From an actinobacterium LLX17 (lineage in GTDB: Bacteria; Actinomycetota; Actinomycetes; Propionibacteriales; Nocardioidaceae), in assembly GCA_000471045.1 (NCBI GenBank), contig KI301992.1, positions 2,344,916 to 2,408,915 of the forward strand: a stretch of DNA of 64,000 bases, written 5' to 3'. Made by a program: the position numbers and the translations under genes. Position 1 is the stretch's first letter. Each line of letters begins with the position of its first letter. The notes below the pieces were generated by a model that did no database searches, had not been told where the DNA came from, and was given only the letters and a program-made list of their open reading frames with translations. Positions 29,676 through 38,509 of this stretch are shown here, piece after piece.

Positions 29676-30379
29676 GCCGGCCCCTGCGTCGTGACGAGGG
29701 CAGCCGCGAGCTCGGGATCGGTCGGGCCTGCGCCGTACGCGGGGCACCAGCGGGAGACCGGGCAGGCGCCGCATGCCGGCTTGCGGGCGTGGCAGCACCG
29801 ACGGCCGTGCCAGATCAGCCGGTGGCTCAGCATCGTCCAGTCGCGGCGCGGGAAGAGCTCGCCGACGGCGTGCTCGGCCTTGACCGGGTCGGCGGCCGTC
29901 GCCTCGTCGACCCACTCGAACCGGCGGATCAACCGCGCGAAGTGCGTGTCGACCGTCAGGCCGGGGACGTCGAACGCGTTGCCGAGCACGACGTTGGCGG
30001 TCTTGCGGCCCACCCCGGGCAGCTTCACCAGGTCGGCCAGTCGCGCCGGGACCTCGCCACCGTGACGCGCGACCAGGGCGGCCGACAGTCCCAGCAGGTG
30101 GCCGGCCTTGGCCCGGTAGAAGCCCGTGGGTCGCAGGACCTCCTCGAGCTCGGTGCGGTCGGCCCCGGCCATCGATGCGGCGTCGGGCCAGAGCGCGAAC
30201 AACCCGGGCGTGACTGCGTTGACGCGACGGTCGGTGGTCTGCGCCGAGAGCACGGTGGCGACCAGCAGCTCGAACGGTGTGCCGAAGTCGAGCTCGCAAC
30301 CCGCCTCGGGGTACGTCTCGGCGAGCACCCGGTGCATGCGCCGCGCGCGTCGCACCACCGCCGTCGACGCACGATCCAC
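29672..30379 (-). CDS. nth: Endonuclease III
   Basis: This 235-residue DNA glycosylase/AP lyase has the helix-hairpin-helix [13 protein letters not shown] with catalytic Lys, VDTHFAR with the catalytic Asp, and a C-terminal iron-sulfur loop with Cys spacing 6-2-5 ([17 protein letters not shown]). It removes oxidised pyrimidines in base excision repair. The GTG at 30379 is chosen because TATTCT (minus strand, 30386-30391) ends 6 nt before it; the longer frame adds a non-conserved leader that would run through this promoter. It heads the nth-tlpA-nudix-marP operon. Confidence 0.95.
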   Translation of the reverse strand: MDRASTAVVRRARRMHRVLAETYPEAGCELDFGTPFELLVATVLSAQTTDRRVNAVTPGLFALWPDAASMAGADRTELEEVLRPTGFYRAKAGHLLGLSAALVARHGGEVPARLADLVKLPGVGRKTANVVLGNAFDVPGLTVDTHFARLIRRFEWVDEATAADPVKAEHAVGELFPRRDWTMLSHRLIWHGRRCCHARKPACGACPVSRWCPAYGAGPTDPELAAALVTTQGPA

Positions 30380-30540
30380 CGCGCCAGAATACGGGGAGGC
30401 CGCAACGGGCGCCCACCCAGATCGCCCGCAAACACAGGGAACACCGAGAACGGCGCCGCCAATGGCGCCAACTGACGTCGACGTGTGGAAAACTGCCTCC
30501 ATAGACCGGCTGTGACGAACACCATGAAAGTAGGCGCCCC

Positions 30541-31218
30541 GTGAACGAGGACGTGCTCCGCCAGGCCCCGTTGTTCTCGGGACTCGACGACGATGCCGCT
30601 GCGGCGCTGGAGTCGTCGATGTCGACGGCCTCGCTGCGCCGCGGCGAGGTGCTCTTCAACGAAGGCGACGACGGCGACCAGCTGTACGTCGTGATCGACG
30701 GCAAGGTGAAGCTCGGCCGCACCTCCCCCGACGGTCGCGAGAACCTGCTGGCGATCCTCGGCCCCGGGCAGATGTTCGGTGAGCTGTCGTTCTTCGATCC
30801 CGGCCCGCGCTCGGCCACCGCCACCGCCGTCACCGACGTCGACCTGCGCAGCCTCGGGCACGAGGCGCTCAGCCCCGTCCTCGCCGCGCACCCCGACGTC
30901 GCCCACGCGCTGCTCAACCAGCTCGCCGGCCGCCTGCGGCGCACCAACGAGGTCGTCGGCGACCTGGTGTTCTCCGACGTCCCCGGTCGCGTCGCCAAGG
31001 CGCTGCTCGACCTCGCGGGTCGCTTCGGCCGCCGCGCTGACGACGGCATCCACGTCAACCACGACCTGACGCAGGAAGAGCTCGCCCAGCTGGTCGGCGC
31101 CTCCCGCGAGACCGTCAACAAGGCGCTCGCCGACTTCGCCTCGCGCGGCTGGCTGCGCCTCGAGCCCCGCTCGGTCATCATCCTCGACCTCGAACGCCTC
31201 CAGCGCCGCGCGCGTTAA
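30541..31218 (+). CDS. crp: Crp/Fnr-family transcription regulator
   Basis: This 225-residue protein has a cyclic-nucleotide-binding domain ([16 protein letters not shown]; phosphate cassette [18 protein letters not shown] with the cAMP-binding Gly-Glu and Arg-Ser) and a winged helix [21 protein letters not shown]. It corresponds to Crp Rv3676 and corynebacterial GlxR, global cAMP-responsive regulators. A Crp-like site stands before acs in this window. It diverges from nth; the 161-bp gap includes an inverted GGCGCC pair and a TGTGA half-site but no complete operator. Confidence 0.93.
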   Translation: MNEDVLRQAPLFSGLDDDAAAALESSMSTASLRRGEVLFNEGDDGDQLYVVIDGKVKLGRTSPDGRENLLAILGPGQMFGELSFFDPGPRSATATAVTDVDLRSLGHEALSPVLAAHPDVAHALLNQLAGRLRRTNEVVGDLVFSDVPGRVAKALLDLAGRFGRRADDGIHVNHDLTQEELAQLVGASRETVNKALADFASRGWLRLEPRSVIILDLERLQRRAR

Positions 31219-31242
31219 GACCTGCGGAGGTACCGGACCCAG

Positions 31243-31357
31243 AGCGGTGACTTAGGGGCCGAACACTGCCGGCAGCGGTAACTTAGGGGCCGAACAGCGG
31301 CGCCAATAGGCCACTAACTCACCCCTCGCACGAGCGATAGGCCACTAGCTCACCGCT
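31243..31357. terminator. Nested direct and inverted repeats between convergent crp and MBL genes
   Basis: Two direct repeats, AGCGGTGACTTAGGGGCCGA-type (31243-31264 and 31274-31295, one mismatch), are followed by two inverted relatives, GGCCACTAACTCACCCCT (31309-31326) and GGCCACTAGCTCACCGCT (31340-31357). The inverted copies pair imperfectly with either direct copy, so alternative long hairpins can form. Placement between converging genes fits a bidirectional terminator. Confidence 0.55.
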
Positions 31358-31363
31358 CAGGAG

Positions 31364-32110
31364 TTAGGCGCGGAGGTACTCGAGCTGGGCCTCGACGGAG
31401 CGCTCGGCGGCGGGCCACAGCGACTCGTCGACGTCGGCGTACACGCGCTCGACCACGTCGCGCGCGGTGATGGCGCCGGCGTCGAGCGCGGCCCGCACCT
31501 GGTCGAGCCGCTCGGCGCGGTGCTCGAGGTAGAAGTCGACGACCGGAGCGGGATCGGTCAGCTCGGGGCCGTGGGCGGGCAGCAGCCGAGTGACGATGCC
31601 CTCGGTGATCAGCTCACGAATCCGCGCGAGCGAGTCGAGGTAGGCGCCGAGGCTGCCGTCAGGGTGAGCGATGATCGACGTGCCACGGCCGAGGATCGTG
31701 TCGCCGGTCAGCAACAGGCCGTCCTGTGCGACCAGCAGGCACAGGGAGTCGGCCGTGTGGCCAGGGGTCAGCACGACCTCGACCTGCAGGCCGTCGACGT
31801 CGATCAGCTCGCCGTCGGCCACCGGGTCGGCCGAGCGGCACCACGTGGCGTCCGCGGCCCGCGCCGGGGCGCCCGTCAGCTCGGCGAAGCGGTCGATCGC
31901 GTCGGTGTGGTCGGGGTGCCAGTGGGTGTAGAGCACCAGCGCGACCTCGCCCGCCTCGGCCAGCACCGCAGCCAGATGGTCGGCGTCGTCGGGTCCCGGA
32001 TCGACCACGACCGACCGGCCACCGGAGGCCCGTAGGACCCAGGTGTTGGTGCCGTCGAGCGTCATGATGCCGGGGTTGTCCGCCCGGACCGAGGTCGCCT
32101 GCACGGTCAT
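31364..32110 (-). CDS. Metallo-beta-lactamase fold hydrolase
   Basis: This 248-residue protein has the MBL metal motif THWHPDHTD, then TPGHTADSLCLLV, LLTGDTILGRGTS and LPAHGPELTDP, plus a C-terminal winged segment seen in LACTB2-like enzymes. It probably hydrolyses a thioester or phosphodiester; the substrate is not evident. The counterpart is Rv3677c. The ATG at 32110 overlaps the stop of the upstream Nudix gene. Confidence 0.88.
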   Translation of the reverse strand: MTVQATSVRADNPGIMTLDGTNTWVLRASGGRSVVVDPGPDDADHLAAVLAEAGEVALVLYTHWHPDHTDAIDRFAELTGAPARAADATWCRSADPVADGELIDVDGLQVEVVLTPGHTADSLCLLVAQDGLLLTGDTILGRGTSIIAHPDGSLGAYLDSLARIRELITEGIVTRLLPAHGPELTDPAPVVDFYLEHRAERLDQVRAALDAGAITARDVVERVYADVDESLWPAAERSVEAQLEYLRA

Positions 32111-32916
32111 GAGTCCTCCTGGTCGGTCTCGACGTACCAAACCCCGTCGACCTCGACGAGGCGCGGCTCGACGGTCTCGAAGGTGCGATCGGCCGAAGCG
32201 GCCACGACGTCCCTCGCCGCGATGTCGGCGACCGACTGGGCGGTGACGACGGTGGGCGGCATCATCGCCACCTCGCCCCGCTCGGCGGCCGCGAGGGCCG
32301 CGTGCACCGGCACCCATCCGGCGCGGTCGGCCTCGTTCGGGAGCGACCCGACCCGCTGACCGGACGGCACCGCCGCCACGAGGAACCGCGTGTCGTAGCG
32401 ACGCGGCTCCGTGGCCGGTGTGATCCAGTGCGCCCAGGGACCGACGAGGTCGGCACGCAGGACGAGACCGTGCTCGTCGAGGAAGTCCGCCATGCTTCGG
32501 TTGCCGGCGTCGAGGTCGATGCGGGCCTGCGCGAACGCCGGGTCGCTGACGTCGTCGACGATCGTGTCGGCGTCGGGACCGGCCAGCAGGATGCCCGACT
32601 CCTCGAAGGTCTCGCGGACGGCGGCGACCACCAGCGCGCGGGCGAGCGCGGGCGGGCAGCGGAAGCGTTCGGACCACCAGTCGGCGTCCGGTCCGACCCA
32701 CCCCAGCGGCTCGCCGTCGCCCGGGTGCACCGTGCCGCCGGGGAAGACGTACATGCCCGCGGCGAAGGCCACCGACGGCTGGCGCCGCAGGAGGTAGGTC
32801 TCGGTGCCGTCGGCGCCGTCACGCAGCAGCAGGATCGTGGCGGCGTCACGCGGCGCCGCGGGCTGCTGGCCCGGGGCCGGCCACATCGCCTCCGGCAGCA
32901 GGCGGCGCGTGGTCAT
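32107..32916 (-). CDS. Nudix hydrolase (NUDT19-like)
   Basis: This 269-residue protein has AATILLLRDG, FPGGTVHPGDGE and, after an insertion, AAVRETFEESGILLAG, the split Nudix box typical of NUDT7/19-type proteins. A C-terminal extension includes WITPATEPRRYDTRFLVAA. CoA or acyl-CoA diphosphate hydrolysis is likely by family. It is joined by 4-nt overlaps to RidA and the MBL gene. Confidence 0.85.
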   Translation of the reverse strand: MTTRRLLPEAMWPAPGQQPAAPRDAATILLLRDGADGTETYLLRRQPSVAFAAGMYVFPGGTVHPGDGEPLGWVGPDADWWSERFRCPPALARALVVAAVRETFEESGILLAGPDADTIVDDVSDPAFAQARIDLDAGNRSMADFLDEHGLVLRADLVGPWAHWITPATEPRRYDTRFLVAAVPSGQRVGSLPNEADRAGWVPVHAALAAAERGEVAMMPPTVVTAQSVADIAARDVVAASADRTFETVEPRLVEVDGVWYVETDQEDS

Positions 32917-33380
32917 GCGGGTGCCTCCACCTCGACGACGACCTCGACCTCGACGGGCGAGCCGAGCGGCAGCACCGCCACTCCCACGGCGCTGCGGGCG
33001 TGGATGCCGGCGTCGCCGAAGGCGGTCGCGAACAGCTCACTGGCGCCGTTGGCGACCTGCGCCTGGCTGGTGAAGTCGGGAGCGCTGGCCACGAAGACGG
33101 TCGCCTTCACGACCTGGGTGACGGTGTCGAGGTCGACGACGCTGCCCACCGCGGCGATCGCGTTGAGGGCCGCGGTGCGGGCCAGGCTGGCCGCCGTCTC
33201 GGGGTCGACGGTGTCGCCCACGGTGCCCGTGGCCACGAGTGCTCCGTCGACCATCGGCAGCTGGCCTGAGGTGAAGACGTGGGCGCCGCTGCGGACGGCG
33301 GGCACGTACGACGCGACCGGCGCAGCGACCGGCGGCACGGCCAGCCCGACTGCGGCCAGCCGGTCGACGACCCCGCTCAT
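32913..33380 (-). CDS. RidA-family protein
   Basis: This 155-residue YjgF/YER057c/UK114-fold protein contains YVPAVRSGAHVFTSGQLPMVDG, RTAALNAIAAVGSVVD, TQVVKATVFVAS and a C-terminal VEVEVVVE strand. The usual catalytic Arg of deaminating RidA, near the end in R-x-A/V, appears as ARSAVGVA. RidA proteins hydrolyse reactive enamines/imines. The counterpart is Rv3678c. The ATG is 1 nt after the stop of the small gene upstream. Confidence 0.88.
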   Translation of the reverse strand: MSGVVDRLAAVGLAVPPVAAPVASYVPAVRSGAHVFTSGQLPMVDGALVATGTVGDTVDPETAASLARTAALNAIAAVGSVVDLDTVTQVVKATVFVASAPDFTSQAQVANGASELFATAFGDAGIHARSAVGVAVLPLGSPVEVEVVVEVEAPA

Positions 33381-33381
33381 G

Positions 33382-33537
33382 TCAGGCGACCGGTCGCTTG
33401 AAGTACGCGACGAGGTTCTCGGGGTTCATGCCCGGCACGATCTGCACGAGCTCCCAGCCGTCACGGCCGAAGTTGTCGAGGATCTGCTTGGTGGCGTGCA
33501 CGAGGACGGGCGCGGTCAGGTACTCCCACTGAGTCAT
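33382..33537 (-). CDS. Small conserved protein (DUF4177-like), Rv3678A counterpart
   Basis: This 51-residue protein reads MTQWEYLTAPVLVHATKQIL, continues with NFGRDGWELVQIV, and ends VAYFKRPVA. The W-E-Y start and G-W-E-L-V pattern are those of DUF4177. TAGAGT on the minus strand (33544-33549) ends 6 nt before the ATG, so this short gene is the leaderless head of an operon with RidA, Nudix and the MBL hydrolase. Function unknown. Confidence 0.85.
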   Translation of the reverse strand: MTQWEYLTAPVLVHATKQILDNFGRDGWELVQIVPGMNPENLVAYFKRPVA

Positions 33538-33634
33538 GGACCGACTCTAGTCACCCGGCGGGGGTGCCGGGCCACGGGCGGCGGGCAGCACCGTTCCGCC
33601 GAGCGGGATCGGCCGTCGTCGGTAGGGTTCGAAG

Positions 33635-34621
33635 GTGACTTCCACAGCACTGCACGTCGTCACGGGCAAGGGCGGCACCGGCAAGACCACGGTGGCGGCA
33701 GCCCTGGCCCTCGCGCTCGCCGATCAGGGCCAGAAGGTCCTGTTGTGCGAGGTCGAGGGGCGACAGGGCATCGCCCAGCTGTTCGACGTCTCGCCGTTGC
33801 CGTACGAGGAGCGGTTGCTGGCCACCGGTCTCGGGGGTGGCGAGGTCTTCGCTCTCGCCATCGATGCGGAGGCGGCGCTGCTGGAGTACCTCGACATGTT
33901 CTACCGGCTCGGCCGGGCCGGCAAGGCGCTGGACCGCTTCGGTGTCATCGACTTCGCCACGACGATCGCGCCGGGGGTCCGTGACGTGCTGCTGACCGGC
34001 AAGGTCTACGAGGTGGCGCGTCGTGACGGCGGCAAGAACGACTCGGGTCCGGTCTACGACGCGATCGTCATGGACGCGCCGCCGACGGGTCGCATCACGC
34101 GCTTCCTGAACGTCAGCACCGAGGTCGCCGGTCTCGCGAAGGTCGGTCCCATCCGGCGCCAGGCGGACTCCATCACGGCGCTGATGCGCTCGGACGCGAC
34201 CCGTGTGCACCTCGTGACGGTGCTGGAGGAGATGCCGGTGCAGGAGACGGTCGACGGCATCGGCGACCTCGCCGAGGCCGGGCTGCCGGTGGGTCACGTC
34301 GTCGTCAACCTGGTCCGCCCCGGTCTTCTCGCCGACGACACCGCGGAGGCCTTGGAGTCGGGCACGTTGACGGAGCCGGCGGTCGGCGCTGTGCTGGAGT
34401 CTGTGGGGCTGCCGAAGGACGCGGCCGCCGGACTCCTCGTCGACGGCGAGGGCCACCTGGAGCGCCAGCACCTCCAGCAGGCGCAACGCGAACGCCTGCA
34501 CGACGCCGGCCGACCGACCGTCGAGCTGCCACTGGTGGACTCCGCGATCGACCTGGGGGCCCTGATGGACCTCGCGGGCCGACTGCGCGACGAAGGACTC
34601 ATCGAGGAGGGGTCGGCATGA
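33635..34621 (+). CDS. ArsA/Get3-family ATPase, first of a pair (BagA-like)
   Basis: This 328-residue P-loop ATPase has the deviant Walker A TGKGGTGKTTVA at the N-terminus and the switch region YDAIVMDAPPTGRITRFL. It lacks the arsenite-binding Cys triad. The counterpart is Rv3679, described as a Get3-like protein in mycobacteria. Such ATPases may handle membrane proteins or act as chaperones. TAGGGT (33623-33628) ends 6 nt before the GTG, so it is leaderless. It overlaps the second ATPase gene by 4 nt, suggesting a heteromer. Confidence 0.88.
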   Translation: MTSTALHVVTGKGGTGKTTVAAALALALADQGQKVLLCEVEGRQGIAQLFDVSPLPYEERLLATGLGGGEVFALAIDAEAALLEYLDMFYRLGRAGKALDRFGVIDFATTIAPGVRDVLLTGKVYEVARRDGGKNDSGPVYDAIVMDAPPTGRITRFLNVSTEVAGLAKVGPIRRQADSITALMRSDATRVHLVTVLEEMPVQETVDGIGDLAEAGLPVGHVVVNLVRPGLLADDTAEALESGTLTEPAVGAVLESVGLPKDAAAGLLVDGEGHLERQHLQQAQRERLHDAGRPTVELPLVDSAIDLGALMDLAGRLRDEGLIEEGSA

Positions 34622-35826
34622 ACGCCCGCGCCCGCACCGCACCGCCCGAGCGCCGGGGTCGTTCCCACCCCCGCGTCGTCGCCCCCCGCACCCGCGAGGG
34701 GTCCCTCGACATCGACGGCCTGTTGGCCGACCGCTCGGTCGGCATCATCGTCTGCTGCGGCTCCGGCGGGGTCGGCAAGACCACGACGTCGGCGGCGCTG
34801 GCGATGCGGGCCGCCGAGCAGGGCCGCGCGGTGTGCGTCCTCACGATCGACCCGGCGCGCCGGCTGGCGCAGTCGATGGGCCTGACCGAGCTCGACAACA
34901 CCCCGCGTGCGGTCGACGGCATCGACGCCTCGGGCGGCGGTTCGCTCGACGCGATGATGCTCGACATGAAGCGCACCTTCGACGAGGTGGTCGAGGCGCA
35001 CGCGACGCCCGACAAGGCGGCGCAGATCCTGACGAACCCGTTCTACCAAGCACTCTCGAGCTCGTTCGCCGGCACGCAGGAGTACATGGCGATGGAGAAG
35101 CTCGGTCAGCTGCACGCCACCGGCCAGTGGGACCTGATCATCGTCGACACCCCGCCGTCGCGATCGGCGCTCGACTTCCTGGACGCCCCCGAGCGCCTGT
35201 CGTCGTTGCTCGACGGTCGCTTCATCAAGCTGCTGCTGGCACCCGCGAAGGGGCCCGCCAAGCTGCTGACGGCCGGGTTCGGCGTCGTGACCGGTGCCAT
35301 CAAGAAGGTGCTGGGCGCCCAGGTGCTCGGCGACGTGCAGACCTTCGTGGCCGCGTTCGACACCCTCTTCGGCGGCTTCCGTCAGCGCGCCGAGGCCACG
35401 TACTCGCTGCTCAAGGCCGACGGCACCGCCTTCCTCGTCATCGCGGCACCCGAGCCCGCCGCGATGCGCGAGGCCTCGTACTTCGTCGAGCGGCTGGCCG
35501 GCGACGGCATGCCGCTGGCCGGTCTGGTGGTCAACCGCGTGCACGACGACGTGCCTGGCGACCTCGACCCGACGGAGGCCGCGGCGGCGATCCGCCGGCT
35601 CCGCAAGGGGTCGGACGACGAGCGTCGCACGGCCGACCTGCTGACGGTGCGGGTCGAACGGTCAGGCACCGCGGCTCGTGAGGGCCGTCAGCGCCAGCGC
35701 TTCAGCAAGTCCCACCCGGGCGTGCCGCAGGTGCCGGTGACGGCCCTGGCCGGCGACGTGCACGACCTCGCCGGGCTCCGGCGCATCGGCGCCCTGCTGG
35801 CCCGCCCCACGGCTGACCAGGGTTAG
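34618..35826 (+). CDS. ArsA/Get3-family ATPase, second of a pair (BagB-like)
   Basis: This 402-residue partner has Walker A CGSGGVGKTTTSAALAMRA after a basic leader of about 40 residues, TIDPARRLAQSMGL, and the switch DLIIVDTPPSRSALDFLDAP. Its counterpart is Rv3680. The two subunits share fold and neighbourhood and probably form a complex at the membrane. It converges on the whiB gene; the stops are adjacent (TAG on plus at 35824-35826). Confidence 0.88.
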   Translation: MNARARTAPPERRGRSHPRVVAPRTREGSLDIDGLLADRSVGIIVCCGSGGVGKTTTSAALAMRAAEQGRAVCVLTIDPARRLAQSMGLTELDNTPRAVDGIDASGGGSLDAMMLDMKRTFDEVVEAHATPDKAAQILTNPFYQALSSSFAGTQEYMAMEKLGQLHATGQWDLIIVDTPPSRSALDFLDAPERLSSLLDGRFIKLLLAPAKGPAKLLTAGFGVVTGAIKKVLGAQVLGDVQTFVAAFDTLFGGFRQRAEATYSLLKADGTAFLVIAAPEPAAMREASYFVERLAGDGMPLAGLVVNRVHDDVPGDLDPTEAAAAIRRLRKGSDDERRTADLLTVRVERSGTAAREGRQRQRFSKSHPGVPQVPVTALAGDVHDLAGLRRIGALLARPTADQG

Positions 35827-36086
35827 ACCGCAGCGACCTGCAGGACCTGGCGCCAAGCGGTCACGTTGGGACGACGGCGCAGCAGCGCACGACGCTCCCG
35901 CTCGGTCATCCCGCCCCAGACACCCCACTCGATGCGGTTGTCGAGGGCCTCGGCCAGACACTCGGCCGTGACCGGGCACCCGCCGCAGACCGCCTTGACA
36001 CGGTTCTGCTCAGCACCCTTGACGAACAACGCGTCGGACTGCCCGCGACAAGCGGCCACCGCCGCCCAGTTCTCGTTCCACACCAT
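35823..36086 (-). CDS. whiB4: WhiB-family iron-sulfur regulator (WhiB4/WblA-like)
   Basis: This 87-residue protein has the four cluster cysteines Cys13, Cys34, Cys37 and Cys43 (CRG...CGGCPVTAEC), the turn GVWGGMTERER, and a basic C-terminal DNA-binding tail ALLRRRPN. The ATG at 36086 is chosen because GGGAGG lies 7 nt upstream; longer frames add an unrelated N-terminus. Next to the ArsA pair and ponA2 it matches whiB4 (Rv3681c), a redox-responsive regulator. An 8-bp inverted repeat lies upstream. Confidence 0.92.
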   Translation of the reverse strand: MVWNENWAAVAACRGQSDALFVKGAEQNRVKAVCGGCPVTAECLAEALDNRIEWGVWGGMTERERRALLRRRPNVTAWRQVLQVAAV

Positions 36087-36113
36087 GGCAAACCTCCCGA
36101 GATAGGCCTCTAG

Positions 36114-36143
36114 CAGAACGCGCACGTGAGGGGTGGCGTTCTG
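36114..36143. promoter_or_regulatory. Dyad upstream of whiB
   Basis: CAGAACGC (36114-36121) and GCGTTCTG (36136-36143) form a perfect 8-bp inverted repeat with a 14-bp spacer, 28 bp before the whiB start and in the 230-bp region shared with divergent ponA2. The symmetry and position suggest a regulator site. The rest of the gap shows only the ponA2 -10 (36304-36309). Confidence 0.45.
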
Positions 36144-36316
36144 GTACGACCGTAGGAAACTCTCAGGTTTCGCGGCAGACGACACCGAGTGGTTTCCCAC
36201 TAGTCCTCCCGAGCGACGGACGTAGTCCCTTCGAGCCATGTCCCGAGGTCCGCAGGCCGAGCCCTCGCCGTCGTGCTGGCCGGTGGGGGGTGGGTGCGTC
36301 ACGTACGCTGATGTCC

Positions 36317-38503
36317 ATGTCGTGGGAGGATCTGGCGTCGTCGCTACGCCGACGTGCGCGCAATGAGTCCGAGCCCACGTCGAAGGCCTCGGCCGTCGCC
36401 TCGGTCGCCCGGCTGTCGGCCCTCGCCGGTGTCATCGTGGCCGCCATCGTCACACCGGCCACCGCCCTCGTGGCGTCCACCGCCACCCAGGCCACCGACG
36501 ACGTCCTGTCGCTTCCACTCGAGCTCACCGACGGCACCAGCCCGCAGACCAGCCGGCTCTACGCGGCCGGCGGTGAGCTGCTGGCGTACTTCTACGAGGA
36601 GAACCGGCAGGACGTGCCGCTCGAGAAGATCGCGCCGGTCATGCAGGAGGCGATCCTCGCGATCGAGGACCGTCGGTTCTACGAGCACGGAGCCCTCGAC
36701 CTCGAGGGAACCCTCCGCGCGCTGCTGAACAACGCCGCCGAGGGACAGACGCAGGGTGGTTCGACCATCACCCAGCAGCTGGTCAAGCTGATCCTCGTGC
36801 AGCAGGCGGCCACCGAGGAGCAGCGCAAGGCCGCCACCGAGCAGTCCGTGGCCCGCAAGGTCCGTGAGCTGCGACTGGCCGTCGACTACGAGGAGAACCA
36901 CACCAAGGACGAGATCCTCGCGCGCTACCTCAACATCGCCTACTTCGGCGACGGCGCCTACGGCATCTCTGCGGCCGCCTCGCACTACTTCTCGGTCACG
37001 CCCGAGGAGCTCACCGTGCCGCAGGCCGCGACGCTCGCCGGTCTCGTGAAGAACCCCGTCGAGTTCGACCCCAGCATCTACCCCGAGCGCGCCCTCCAGC
37101 GCCGCAACACGGTGCTGTCGGTCATGGCCGAGCAGGGCAAGATCTCGCAGCAGGAGTCCGAGGACCTGCAGGCCACCGAGCTCGGCCTCAACGTCACCGA
37201 GTACCCCAACGGCTGCGTCACGTCGCAGGCCTCCTTCGCGTGCGACTACATCCGCCGCTACCTGCTCGAGGACCCCGCGCTCGGCGCCACCGAGGACGAG
37301 CGCCGCGAGCGGCTCGAGCGCGGCGGCCTGACCATCAAGACCAACATCGACCTCAACATGCAGGTCGCCGCCAACCAGGCCGTGGCCTCCAACGTCCTCC
37401 CCACCGACCGAGCCATCGGCGCCCTGGCGCTGGTCGAGCCCGGCACGGGCAAGGTCAGGGGCCTCGCCCAGTCGCGACCGATGGGTCGCGACAAGGCCGC
37501 CGGCCAGTCGTTCCTCAACTTCACCGTGCCGACCGAGTACGGCCAGTCGCTCGGGTTCCAGGCGGGTTCGACGTTCAAGATGTTCACGGCCGCAGCCGCG
37601 CTGCAGCAGGGCATCGGCGTCGACAAGACGTACAACTCGCCCCCGAACATGACCGTGCCGGCCGGCACCTACTTCGACTGCGAGGGCGGCGGCACGTCAG
37701 CGTGGCAGGTCAAGAACTCCACGTCCTCCGGCACCAAGAACATGTACAGCGGGCTGCGCGAGTCGGTGAACACCTACTTCGCCCAGCTCGAGCGCGACGC
37801 CGGGCTGTGCAACGTCGTCCGGATGACCGAGGCGATGGGCATCGAGGTGCCAGACAGCGGCCCAGAGAATGCGGTCGTCCCGTCCTTCACCCTCGGCCCG
37901 CTCCCCGTCAGTCCGCTCGAGATGGCCGCCGCGTACGCCGTGCCCGCCTCCGGCGGCATGTACTGCGAGCCGCTTCCCGTGACCGAGGTGCTCGACATCA
38001 ACGGCGAGACGATCAAGACGTACGAGCCGCAGTGCAACCGCGTCCTGTCCCCCGAGGTGGCTGCTCAGCTGAACGACATCCTGCGCGGTCTGCAGGAGCC
38101 GGGTGGCTTCGGCTTCTCCAACGGCACCGGCCTCCGGGTGCCCTCGGCCGGCAAGACCGGAACGACCAACGACAACAAGGCCGTCTGGTACACGGGGTAC
38201 ACCCCGGAGCTGTCGACCGCCGCGATGATCGCCGGCGCCGACGAGGAGGGCGCACCGATCCCCCTCTCGGGCACCAGCGTCAACGGCCGCATCGTCGGCT
38301 TCAGCGAGGCCGCGGGTAGTGCGCTGGCCGGCCCCATGTGGGCGGCGGCGATGCAGGCCATCCAGGACTCCTTGAGCCCGGTCAACTTCCAGCCGCCGCC
38401 ACGCCGAGCGCCGGCACCCCGGCCGCGGCCGCAGCAGCCGCAGCAACAGCAGCAGCAGCAGCCGCCACCCGCAGCCGATCCTGCTGCGGCGCCCGCGCCC
38501 TGA
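36317..38503 (+). CDS. ponA2: Class A penicillin-binding protein (PonA2-like)
   Basis: This protein of about 728 residues has one membrane helix (about 25-55), a glycosyltransferase family 51 domain (AIEDRRFYEHGALDLEG, GGSTITQQLVK) and a transpeptidase domain with GSTFK (active Ser), SVN and KTGTT. It polymerises and cross-links peptidoglycan outside the cell. TACGCT (36304-36309) ends 7 nt before the ATG at 36317. Instead of the PASTA domain of mycobacterial PonA2, it ends in a Pro/Gln/Ala tail with a polyglutamine run. It is divergent from whiB, as in mycobacteria. Confidence 0.93.
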   Translation: MSWEDLASSLRRRARNESEPTSKASAVASVARLSALAGVIVAAIVTPATALVASTATQATDDVLSLPLELTDGTSPQTSRLYAAGGELLAYFYEENRQDVPLEKIAPVMQEAILAIEDRRFYEHGALDLEGTLRALLNNAAEGQTQGGSTITQQLVKLILVQQAATEEQRKAATEQSVARKVRELRLAVDYEENHTKDEILARYLNIAYFGDGAYGISAAASHYFSVTPEELTVPQAATLAGLVKNPVEFDPSIYPERALQRRNTVLSVMAEQGKISQQESEDLQATELGLNVTEYPNGCVTSQASFACDYIRRYLLEDPALGATEDERRERLERGGLTIKTNIDLNMQVAANQAVASNVLPTDRAIGALALVEPGTGKVRGLAQSRPMGRDKAAGQSFLNFTVPTEYGQSLGFQAGSTFKMFTAAAALQQGIGVDKTYNSPPNMTVPAGTYFDCEGGGTSAWQVKNSTSSGTKNMYSGLRESVNTYFAQLERDAGLCNVVRMTEAMGIEVPDSGPENAVVPSFTLGPLPVSPLEMAAAYAVPASGGMYCEPLPVTEVLDINGETIKTYEPQCNRVLSPEVAAQLNDILRGLQEPGGFGFSNGTGLRVPSAGKTGTTNDNKAVWYTGYTPELSTAAMIAGADEEGAPIPLSGTSVNGRIVGFSEAAGSALAGPMWAAAMQAIQDSLSPVNFQPPPRRAPAPRPRPQQPQQQQQQQPPPAADPAAAPAP
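38432..38462 (+). repeat. CAG-type trinucleotide repeat in the ponA2 tail
   Basis: A run of mostly CAG/CAA codons encodes QQPQQQQQQQP near the C-terminus. Tandem triplets like this change length by slippage while keeping frame. Confidence 0.8.
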
Positions 38504-38509
38504 TCCTGC

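Noticed and set aside
30508..30523. Crp autoregulatory site before crp
   Set aside because: Only the TGTGA half is present; the other half does not match.
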